64,000 nucleotides of DNA from Arcuatula senhousia (taxonomy: Eukaryota > Mollusca > Bivalvia > Mytilida > Mytilidae): positions 21,310,103 to 21,374,102 of the forward strand of contig OZ020304.1 of the NCBI GenBank assembly GCA_963971305.1, in the 5' to 3' direction. The notes under the pieces were generated by a model. It was given only the letters and a program-made list of their open reading frames with translations. It was not told the origin of the DNA and made no database searches. Both the position numbers and the translations under genes were made by a program. This document shows positions 45,341-54,917 of the stretch, piece by piece. Numbering within the stretch: the first letter of the stretch is position 1; every line of letters begins with the position of its first letter.

Positions 45341-46246
45341 TCTTTTCAGTTTCCGACGCCAAAAGAAAAAAAGTTCCTTGACCGATCTTAACGAAATTTG
45401 GCACACCTATTCAGTTATGCCTGGAATAGAGAAGGTTCACCCTGTGAGCGCCAGCTCCTTATAGTTTTGGCGCAATAGCGCAAAACGCTGTTTACCCTTG
45501 TGATCAGATCTCCTCCGAAACGGTAATAGTTATCAAGATTCTGTTTAGTGAAAATGGTAGCTTACATCCTGGTGATGATTTATCATGCAAAAAGAATGCT
45601 GTAATTTACTTCCTGATTGCGCGCGAATGGCGCCAACTTGGCGCAAAATGTCAATGTTGTCCGATTTCGATGAAATTTAGTTTCCAAGTAGATTAGAGGG
45701 TCCTGATTACGAATATGCAATCGAAAACTTTTTTGCGTTTACCATTGCCAAAATGGCGGCCATCAAACGGTTTTTTGCTTATAACTTGAAAACCGTTAAT
45801 GATAGTATAGACAATATATGAACAAAAAATGATTGTCTTGAAAAGACCTACAATTTGAGTCCAAACAATGTATGATTCGGTTGAACGGTTTTGAAATAAC
45901 GGCCGAAACAAGTTTTCGCGAAATACGTTTTTTGCCAATAACTTGAAAACCTTAACAGATAGCATAATCGACATGTGTATGAAAAATGACCGTCTTGACA
46001 AGACCTATCATTTAAGCCCAAAAAGTACATGATATGGTTGTGTGATTTCAAAATGGCGGCCGAAAACATCATCCTTTGAATTATTTACTTAAATAACATT
46101 TAAACGGTTATAGATAATATAGTACATATATATATATTTGTTTTATCAGTAACTGAAGAGCTTAGCTTTAAGACAAAGGTCAAAGGTGATAGGTCACGTT
46201 TACGGGAAAGACCTCTCATTTGTTCTCGGAACAAATGGCACTTTAA
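45341..46246 (+). mobile_element. Family-D body and tail, copy 2
   Basis: Starts 'tcttttcagtttccgacgcc' and ends with the D-type tail (tctcggaacaaatggcacttt). Same module order as 42910-43818. No matching D head is found in the head stack. Confidence 0.8.
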
Positions 46247-46256
46247 TTATTATTAT

Positions 46257-47780
46257 TCTTCTTCTTTTCCGCGGTCACTATAACAAAAGTGTCGCGACAT
46301 AACTTTACGACACTTGGTACCATTATTCGGTCATACCCTGACTCGCCTTGACTGACCCTGCGAAACCGATCTATTTTTAGTAACGGAGTTATCTGTCCTA
46401 GACCGAAAACCCTTGTTAGCAGATCTCCTCCTAAATCGTAACCGGTATCAAAAATCTTAAGTGTGGAAAATGTTGCTGGACTCCTGGCAACATGTTATCA
46501 CGCAAAAAAAATTTTTTCGATCAACTTCCTGGTTACGCGTTTTTGAGTCGAAACCTGTCGCGATGCGTCAAATTTATTTTCTTCAAAACGGTTAGTCCTA
46601 GAGACTTGGGACCTTCACCAATCATCCTAGGTGACATATGTTGCATTCAAAATTGTCAAGGTCAAAGGTCAAATCTCAAGGTCAGAGGTCAAGGCACACC
46701 TAGTTAGCAGATAGGCTCAAAAACCATACAAGATAGAAGCAGACATGTAATGGGAAAAATACTTGTCTCATTTAGACTTTTATTTGATATAAAGGGTCGA
46801 ACACTGTGCGACAAACCGTTTTCGAGTTATGGCCTTTAACGCGGTTCGGCTAAACGGTTTTTGGCTTATAACTTGAAAACGGTTTGAGATAACATAGTAA
46901 ACATATGGGTTATTTGAGACCGTAAACTTATGCCCTCCGATATAAAACCAAAGTCGCATGGCTACGGACAGCCATTTTCAAAATGGCCGCCATCGGAAAT
47001 TGTTTTTTGAGTATAACACAAAAACTGTAAAAATTTTAAGCGGACAATAAATGGAAAAAATGTTCGCCACGTCGAAAGCTACAAAAAATGTTTCAGGTGC
47101 GAAAGCGTAAAACTTGTTGTTTTTGAGTTACGGCCCTTGATTCGTAATTAGAAAATGTTTTTTTAATTATAACTTCTAAACGGTTACAGATGGTGAATAA
47201 AATGTAGGGTTCATTTGATAGAGAATTAAAAGACCTACAATTTGAGTCTAAACAGTGTATGATTTAGTTGACTGGTTCCAAAATGGCGGCCAAAACAAGT
47301 TTCGCGAAACACGTTTTTTGCCCATAACTTGAAAACCATAACAGATAGTATAGTAAACATGTATACTTAAATGAATCAGAATGCCAAGACCTACAATTTG
47401 AGTCCAAGGTTAAAGGTCATGGGTCAAGTTCATTCCCTAGCAACAAGGTAACATTTATGAAAAGTCCATAGCAACCATATATATTCTTAACCAAGACTAC
47501 TTTCCGAGTTTAGAGTTAAAATTTGTCAACCGGAAGTAACCCTTAGTCCATAGCAACCAACAAAATGTCCTTAGCAACCATCCTTTTTCTGACTCTAGGC
47601 CCCTTGATCTTTATTCTGGAACCTATTTGATAACTATTGGTAACCTCATATCGAAAACGAAATGTCTCTTTTGTCTATAGTACTTGTATTGGACACCATA
47701 CTGCTAACATGCTAAAGCGACAGAGAGACAAGAGACAGGGAAAGACCTCTCATTTGTTCTCTGAACAAATGGCATTTTAA
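46257..47780 (+). mobile_element. Family-C body and tail, copy 2
   Basis: Starts 'tcttcttcttttccgcggtc' and ends with the C-type tail (tctctgaacaaatggcatttt). Compared with copy 1 it has a small extra segment near 47100 ('gcgaaagcgtaaaacttg'). Confidence 0.8.
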
Positions 47781-47797
47781 TTATTATTATTATTATT

Positions 47798-48530
47798 TTC
47801 CTTATCCATGAACTTTTCCGAAAGGATTGCTCGTAAGTGCTTTGTTGGAGTTCTATGAAACTTTGCAGGGTTATAGAACACCAAAAGGAGTTATGCAACG
47901 TAATGTTTTAAAATTCAAAATGGCCGCCGTTTCAAAATGGCGGCTGTTTTAAAAATAGCAACAACGACTAATACTTATCAGAACATTATGAAAATAAGTT
48001 GATTGGGTAAATGGGGTATCCTGAGTTCAAATATGAAATCGAATTTATGATTGGATTTACCGTTATCAAATGGCGGCCATTTTTATACCCCCGCCCCCTG
48101 GTAATTTTGTCCGGAGAACTAGTTTGAGATGCTTTGACCAATGATAATGAAACTTTGCACAGTGATTAACCTTCATTTGAAGTTTTGCAGGAAGTTTTCA
48201 GAATGTTCAAAATGGCCGCCGTTTCAAAATGGCGGCCTGTTACTAAAAATAGACAAAAAAATTAAAGTTTGTCTGATTGTCATGAAAATGGGTTATCTGG
48301 GTAAATCAGGTATGCTGAGTTCAATGGTGCAATCGAAATTTTGATCTGACTTCCGGTTTTAAAATGGCGGCCATTTTTACTACATTCCCTTCCGGTTTAA
48401 ATGGAAACTTTGTCCGATTTCAATGAAATTTGATTTCTTACCATATTTTATTGTACTGAATTGAAAGAAATACAATCCATGGCAATTTTGGGCGACTTCT
48501 GTGTTGGCATCCCAACACAATTATACCTAG
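47798..48530 (+). mobile_element. Family-A body and tail, long variant
   Basis: Starts 'tccttatccatgaacttttc' after TTA repeats and ends with 'gggcgacttctgtgttggc', hairpin 'gtgttgg'/'ccaacac', 'aattata' and CTAG at 48527-48530, followed by TTATTATT. It contains paired 'aaaatggccgcc' and 'aaaatggcggc' motifs. Confidence 0.8.
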
Positions 48531-48596
48531 TTATTATTCTTATTATTATGTCCCCGAACACGAAGTGTCGGGGACATATTGTTTTTGCTCGGTTTC

Positions 48597-48625
<29 letters not shown>

Positions 48626-48627
<2 letters not shown>

Positions 48628-49152
48628 GTCGCCCAAAACGAAGTTTGGGAGACTTATTGTTTTTGCACCGTTTCTTATTATTATTATTATTATTATTCTT
48701 ATTATTATTCTTCTGATTCTTTATCGAGAATTTGTCCTCCCTAGTACAAGAAAACGGTCCAAGGAAATTGAATAACACTTGTGAGATTGGATACTGGGTC
48801 ACTCAAAGTTGTGTAATGCACTTTTAAAATTTTCAAGATGGCCGCCGTTTCAAAATGGCGGCCATCGGAAAAAGTGGGCGGAAAATTTTTTTTCATCGGA
48901 TCGTCGTGAAAATTGGTCATCTGGGTAAAGCGGGTATGCTGAGCTCAAATCTGCGACCGGATTTGAAATCCGACTTACAGTTTAAAAATGGCGGCCATTT
49001 TACTACACCCGCCCCCCTAAAAACGTCAACTTTGTCCGATTTCAATAAAATTTGATTTCTAGACTTATTTTGATGCACTGATTTGAATGGAACTCTATCC
49101 AAGGCCATTTTGGGCGACTTGTGTGTTGGCATCCCAACACAATTATACCTAG
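48626..49152 (+). mobile_element. Complete innermost family-A element (527 bp)
   Basis: The head hairpin is at 48626-48655, followed by ATTGTTTTTGCACCG and TTA repeats; the body runs from TC at 48709 and the tail ends CTAG at 49152. It is uninterrupted and therefore the best model of the family. Its 444-bp body matches 51549-51992 exactly in length. Tail repeat 'gggcgactt' equals the right arm of the family head. Confidence 0.88.
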
Positions 49153-49157
49153 TTATT

Positions 49158-49206
49158 ATGTCCCCGAACACGAAGTGTCGGGGACATATTGTTTTTGCTC
49201 GGTTTC

Positions 49207-49247
<41 letters not shown>

Positions 49248-50308
49248 TTTCTCGGTATTCTGGACCGTGAACTTGTCCACCTCATTTTTTCTACATCATT
49301 TAAGGTAGGAAGCTGAATCTTCATATATCAAGAGTATGGAATGGGAGATTGTGCATTTTGTATTTTTCGCCGAAATCGAACGACCCCTTTTAGGTAAAAA
49401 AAGGGCCTCAAAATGGCTCCTCGAAACTGAAGTTGAATTTTACCTGGCATTTCAGATCCGGCAGGGGTAGGACAAATTCCTTTATATGGTAAGTGTAGAC
49501 TTATAATACCTTTCATTTAAAAAAAAAATTTTGAAAATCGGACTTATGGTTTTCAAAATTTTGCAAAAAATCGAAATTTAATTTTTTTGTCATATTGAGT
49601 TATCTTTCTTTGTGCAGCATATTTTGAAATTTTAATGTAAAAATTCTCAACTTTGTTATTTCTTAATGAAAATTGATTTACTAGGTAATAGTGGTATGCC
49701 GAGTTCATTTTTGGAATCGAAATTTTTTTTTGCGGCCATTTTCAAAATGGCGGCTAAAATGGCTGCCATTTTCCCGCCAAAATTTAAACTTGCTCCGATT
49801 TTGATGAAAATTGGTATATATGGTAATAGTGGTATGGTGAGTTGATTTTTGACATCAAATTTTTTTCATGACATTTTTTTATCGTCAGCCATTTTAAAAA
49901 TGGCCGCCATTTTCCCGCCAAAAATTAAAGTTACTCCGATTTTGATGAAAATTGGTATATAAAGTAATAGTGGTATGGCGAGCTAATTTTTGACTATGAA
50001 ATTTAGTCATCGTCGGCCATTTTCAAAATGGCCGCCATTTCCCGCCAAAATTTAAGTTACTACGATTTTGATGAAAATTGGTATCTTAGGTAATAATGGT
50101 ATGGCGAGTTGATTTTTGACATTGAAATTTATTTATCGGCAGCCATTTTTTAAATGGCCGCCGTTTCCCGCCAAAATTTAACTTACTCCTATTTTGATGA
50201 AAATTGGGTATATTTAGTTATCTCATTAAATGCCAAGAGACATATTGACAAAGAGGGGTACGTGAGGGGACATCTATGTGACTCGCTTGCGATCACAATT
50301 AGAACTAG
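49158..50308 (+). mobile_element. Complete family-B element (1151 bp)
   Basis: The head (49158-49187) has perfect arms 'atgtccccga' and 'tcggggacat', then ATTGTTTTTGCTCGG and TTA repeats. The body starts TCTCGGTATTCTGGACCG at 49250 and holds about four modules of 120-140 bp ('ctccgattttgatgaaaatt', 'ggtatggcgag', 'aaaatggccgccattt'). The tail is 'ggggacat', a hairpin from 'gtgactcgc'/'gcgatcac', 'aattaga' and CTAG at 50305-50308. Confidence 0.88.
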
Positions 50309-50324
50309 TTATTATTATTATTAT

Positions 50325-51544
50325 TCTCGGTATTCTGGACCGTGAACTTGTCCACCTCATTTTTTCGACATCTTTTAAGGTAGGAAGCTGAATCTTCATA
50401 TATCAAGAGTATGGAATGGGAGATTGTGCTTTTTGTATTTTTCGTCGAAATCGAACGACCCCTTATAGGTCAAAAAAGGGCCTCAAAATGGCTCCTCGAA
50501 ACCGAAGTTGAATTTTTCCTGGCATTTCTGATCCTGCAGGGGTAGGAAAAATTCCTTTTTAAGTAAAGTGCGGATATTTTATACCTTTCATTTAAAAAAA
50601 AAATTTTGAAAATCGGACTTACCGTTTTCAAAATTTTGCAAAAAATCGAAAATTATTTTTTTTGTAAGATTGAGTTATCTTCCTTTGTACAATATATTTT
50701 GTAATAGTAATAAAAAAAATTCTCAACTTTGTTATTTCTTCATGAAAATTGGTTTACAAGGTAATAGTGGTATGCCGAGTTCATTTTTGGAATCGAAATT
50801 TTTTTTGGCGGCCATTTTCAAAATGGCGGCTAAAATGGCTGCCTTTTTCCCGCCAAAATTTAAACTCGCTCCGATTTTGACGAAAATTAATATACAGGGT
50901 AATTGTGGTATGGCGAGATGATTTTTGACATCGAATTTTTTTTTATCGTCGGCCATTTTCAAAATGGCCGCCATTTCCCGCCAAAATTAAAGTTACACCA
51001 ATTTTGATGAAAATCGGTATTTGAGGTAATAGTGGTATGGCGAGATGATTTTTGACATCAAAATTTTTCTATCGTCGGCCATTTTCAAAATGGCCGCCAT
51101 TTCCTGCCAAAATTAAACTTACTCCGATTTTAATGAAAATTAATATACAGGGTAATAGTGGTATGGGGAGTTCATTTTTAGCATCAAATTTTGTTTATGG
51201 TCCGATGCAACAGCTTTTGGATGCGACTGTGTGATTCTTCTCGACTATATGAGATTAAGGGAGAATAATATCTCATATGGATGTCAACCAAAAGCTTCTC
51301 CGTAACGTTTTTAGCATTTCATTGAAGAGTGGCTCCATTGTAGAGGACGAGAGCGGTAGTTATGCTCGCTAGTCACTACAATAGTTTACAAGTACGCTAC
51401 CAATGCTTGTAAAAAGGGTGCTTCAATGGAATGATAAGGGCGTCATTGCTTAAACAGGGTTCCCACAAAAGCCAGAAATATTGTCAAAGAGGGGTACGTG
51501 AGGGGACATGTATGTGACTCGCTTGCGATCACAATTAGAACTAG
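50325..51544 (+). mobile_element. Family-B body and tail with an extra segment of about 280 bp
   Basis: Starts TCTCGGTATTCTGGACCG and ends with the B tail and CTAG at 51541-51544. It is colinear with 49250-50308 up to about 51195. Sequence from about 51200 to 51478 ('gcaacagcttttggatgcga' onward) is absent from copy 1, then the shared end resumes. Its head would be 48548-48577 by bracket order. Confidence 0.8.
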
Positions 51545-51548
51545 TTAT

Positions 51549-51992
51549 TCTTCTGATTCTTTATCGAGAATTTGTCCTCCCTAATACAAGAAAACGGTTC
51601 AAGGAAATTGAATAACACTTTTTGGATTGGATAGTGGGTCACTCAAAGTTGTGTAATGCACTTTTAAAATTTTCAAGATGGCCGCCGTTTCAAAATGGCG
51701 GCCGTCGGAAAAAGTGGGCGGAAAATTTTTTTTCATCGGATCGTCTTGAAAATTGGTCATCTGGGTAAAGCGGGTATGCTGAGCTCAAATCTGCGACCGG
51801 ATTTGAAATCCGACTTACAGTTTAAAAATGGCGGCCATTTTACTACACCCGCCCCCCTGAAAATGTCAACTTAGTCCGATTTCAACGAAATTTGATTTCT
51901 AGACTTATTTTGACGCACTGATTTGAATGGAACTCTATCCAAGGCGATTTTGGGCGACTTGTGTGTTGGCATCCCAACACAATTATACCTAG
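51549..51992 (+). mobile_element. Family-A body and tail, second 444-bp copy
   Basis: Starts 'tcttctgattctttatcgag' directly after CTAG-TTAT of the preceding element and ends CTAG at 51989-51992. Very similar to 48709-49152. Confidence 0.85.
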
Positions 51993-52008
51993 TTATTATT
52001 ATTATTAT

Positions 52009-52453
52009 TCTTCTGATTCTTAATCATGAAGCTGTCCTCCCTAATACAAGAAAACGGTTCAAGGAAATTGAATAACACTTTTTGGATTAGATAGTGGGTC
52101 ACTCAAAGGCGTGTAATCAAGTTTTGAAATTTTCAAGATGGCCGCCATTTCAAAATGGCGACCGTCGGAAAAAGTGGGCGGAAAATTTTTTTTCGTCGGA
52201 TCGTCTTGAAAATTTGTCATCTGGGTAAAGCGGGTATGCTGAGTTCAAATCTGCGACCAGATTTAAAATCCGACTTCCGGTTTCAAAATGGAGCCCATTT
52301 TACTACACCCGCCCCTCTTAAAAATGTGAACTTTGTCCGATTTCAATGAAATTTGATTTCTATACATATTTTATTGTACTGAATGGGAAGAAAAAAATCC
52401 AAGGCGATTTTGGGCGACTTGTGTGTTGGCATCCCAACACAAATTATAGCTAG
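52009..52453 (+). mobile_element. Family-A body and tail, outermost copy
   Basis: Starts 'tcttctgattcttaatcatg' and ends with hairpin 'gtgttgg'/'ccaacac' and CTAG at 52450-52453, followed by TTTATCC. It is more diverged than the other two 444-bp copies, as expected if it is the oldest. Confidence 0.82.
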
Positions 52454-53651
52454 TTTATCCTTGCAATTTCTGTCAAAATACCAACTTTCAAATTATTTGA
52501 TGAATGCACAATGAAAAGTTATTGTTAACAACAGTACTGTCAAAGCGCCGCAACTCTATGCCATTACATTTCGGGAATCAGTTTAAATTCACTATGAGTA
52601 AAGGAAAGGGAGAACAAATCGACTGACCGAAAGGGAAAAGAAATTCACAAAAAGTGAAAATTTTCATTTTTTTACAATTATGTATTCCGTGTAATTTTAA
52701 ACACCAATCGTTTTAAGTTGGTATGATGGAGGAATTTGGCAATATTTTTTTAAGTTGGAGTAGTTTCCTTTAGCTCAATAAGCCCTACAGAAGCCATCAT
52801 AGGGTTGAAGCTGTTAGATGACCCTTTATAGGGGTTATGACCCATTAAAGGTAAAAAAGGTGTTTTGTCATGTACTAGTATTTGCCCTATAGAATGGAAA
52901 CTATTGCAGATAGAGAAAAGCTGTTGCTTGCTTAAACCATCAGCTTAATGAGCTCTACAAAACTCTACACTGGATCGAATATGTCAGATGACCTGTTAAA
53001 GGGATTGTGGCCCTTTTAAGATCAAAACTAGCGTTTTTTCATGTTTTTGCACTATAAAATGGAAACTATCGCAAATAGAGAAAAGCTGTTGCTTGCTTAA
53101 ACCTTCAGCTCATTGAACTATAGTCTTTATTGGGTCGATGATGTCAGATGACCCCATAAAGGGGTTATGACCCCTTTAAGGTCAAAAACGGCATTTTCAA
53201 GTGTTTTTGCCCTATAAAATGAAAACTATTGCAGATAGAGTAAAGCTGTTGCTTGCTTAAACCTTCAGTCCATTGAACTCTACAAAAATCTTAATTGAGT
53301 CGAACATCTCAGATAACCCCTTAGAGGAGTTATGACCCTTTTAAGGTAAAAAAAGCATTTTCTAATGTTTTTGTCCTTTAGAATGAAAACTATTGCAGAT
53401 AGAGAAAGATGTTGCTTGCTTAAACCTGCAGTCCATTGAGCTCTACAAGAGTCCTTATTGGGTCGAATATGTCAGATGACCCCATATATGGGTTATAGCC
53501 CTTTTAAGGTCAAAAATAAACCATCAGCTTATTAATCTTAACAAAAGTCTCGTTGGGTCAATGTTGTCAGATGACCACTGACAGTTCATTTAAGAGACCT
53601 GTATACAGCTTTAGGACAAGGTGAGCGATTCACGCTCCTTGAAGCTTTTTG

Positions 53652-54418
53652 TTAAACCATTTTGGCCTTTAACTCCAATAACTGAAATGTGGAATTTTCA
53701 AAAGAAGCGACAAACTTCACTAGATTGACTATGAGAACAAATGTATAAGATCTGTCATCACAACCCTATGCTACAAACATGTATTTCTGTACCTAGAATC
53801 ATGGTTCATTCATGGATTCCGAAGGTCACAACCTTTAAACGTAATACATGTACCAAAAATATATGAATATTTCTTTTATTATATTACAAAAAAAGAGTGT
53901 CAATCATGTTTTGTTATATCTGTTGTATTTGTTAGAAGTAAACAAAGTAAACAGTTATTCAATATCTTCTTTTCTATTGGTGTGTGTTTAAATGGATTCA
54001 TAATAACCCTCTTGTTTATAATATGATAATGGCTCTGCCCTAAAAGCTCTCGAAGATACAAAATCAACACTAATTTTGTTGATGCAATGAGATAAATATG
54101 ATAAAAGTGCAACCAAAACTGGGTCGAACCTTAATCGGATCTTGACAAAAATTGTCAAAATACCCTTAGCTGGATCAATATCTAAATAAGAGGGTCCACT
54201 TATGGTTAAAAGTTGATTCTAATATAGACCACGCCCACGAACAAAGGAAACCATGACGACAGGCCGTGTGTAAATATATATGTTATATATACCGGGTTGA
54301 CGTCACAGTAATCAATGACGTCATTATATATAATGTGCACAAAAAACATCAAGAATGGCAGACATTTTGTCCTGCACTATAAGGTCTACGGAAAACACAA
54401 AAATGGCATATTAGAATA
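53652..54418. other. No gene seen
   Basis: AT-rich sequence between the family-G tail and the next MITE. A CRE-like 'tgacgtca' pair occurs at about 54299-54335 (gttgacgtcacag / aatgacgtcatta), with no gene placed to use it. Confidence 0.4.
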
Positions 54419-54580
54419 GAAATAATCCGTGGCCGCCCGTAGTTTATTTTCGATTTTAACATGGGTATCCATGTATTAATCCATTGTTTTCGTTTATTTT
54501 ACCCCTCGCTCCGCTGCGCTTCACTCAAGGCAACCCATGTTAAAATCTCAAATAAACCACGGGCGGCCATGGATTATTTC
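54419..54580. mobile_element. MITE with TIRs of about 45 bp
   Basis: The left end 'gaaataatccgtggccgccc' pairs with the right end 'gggcggccatggattatttc'. Inward, 'gattttaacatggg' pairs with 'cccatgttaaaatc'. The flanks 'ttagaata' and 'ttaaatag' are only loosely alike, so the duplication is uncertain. Confidence 0.8.
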
Positions 54581-54917
54581 TTAAATAGTTTTTTCGAAAA
54601 AAATGTATAATCCTTAAAAACGCCAAAATATGGGCCGCAGTCGGGACGACATCAATCATCCATAACTTATATACATAACGTGACGGTACCCAAATTGCAA
54701 CAAATTTGACGGTTTTTGTCTCGTATCTTTATCTGGACATGATTACTTAAAATTTTGGTCGGCTGTGTTTTAAGAGTAAAGTTTACTGTATTTATCAATA
54801 CAGAAAGAATTTTAATAGTTGATACACAAATGTCATAAAACAGATTTAAAGACACTTGGGAATGACCCTAATTTTTCACATCAGGGGTACCCAAATTGCA
54901 CATGGAGGTAAAAAAAA

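Larger units (their letters stand above)
42549..52453 (+). mobile_element. Nested stack of family A, B and C/D elements (nine heads, ten tails)
   Basis: Heads are at 42549, 42603, 42663 (A); 42717, 42784 (C); 42842 (D); 48548 (B); 48626 (A); 49158 (B). Tails end at 43818 (D), 45333 (C), 46246 (D), 47780 (C), 48530 (A), 49152 (A), 50308 (B), 51544 (B), 51992 (A) and 52453 (A). Read as brackets, every head closes with a tail of its own type in correct nesting order, except that one D head is missing. Heads and bodies meet in TTA microsatellites. The outer flanks are '..ctcttatt' and 'tttatcc'. No coding gene is inside; asparagine or isoleucine runs in translations come from the TTA repeats. Confidence 0.85.
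33100..53651 (+). mobile_element. Outermost family-G element(s) with a tandem core of about 158 bp, interrupted by many insertions
   Basis: A head-less left part (from about 33106 'gcatcacttggcgtccgtcg') and extra G tails at 42220-42249 and 53620-53651 bracket a discontinuous array of a unit of about 152-161 bp. Unit landmarks are 'gtttttggcctatagaatga', 'aaagctgttgcttgctt', 'agctctacaaaagt', 'gtcagatgacccctt' and 'ataggggttacagcccctta'. More than twenty units remain, in blocks 34557-34871, 37455-38470, 38860-39600, 39630-40338, 41677-41900, 42250-42470 and 52770-53600. Bivalve 'pearl' elements also have a tandem core near 160 bp. Whether this is one element or several merged ones cannot be decided by eye. 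Confidence 0.6.

Noticed and set aside
54299..54335. Paired CRE-like TGACGTCA sites as a promoter
   Set aside because: No gene starts nearby on either strand; probably chance or part of an old repeat.
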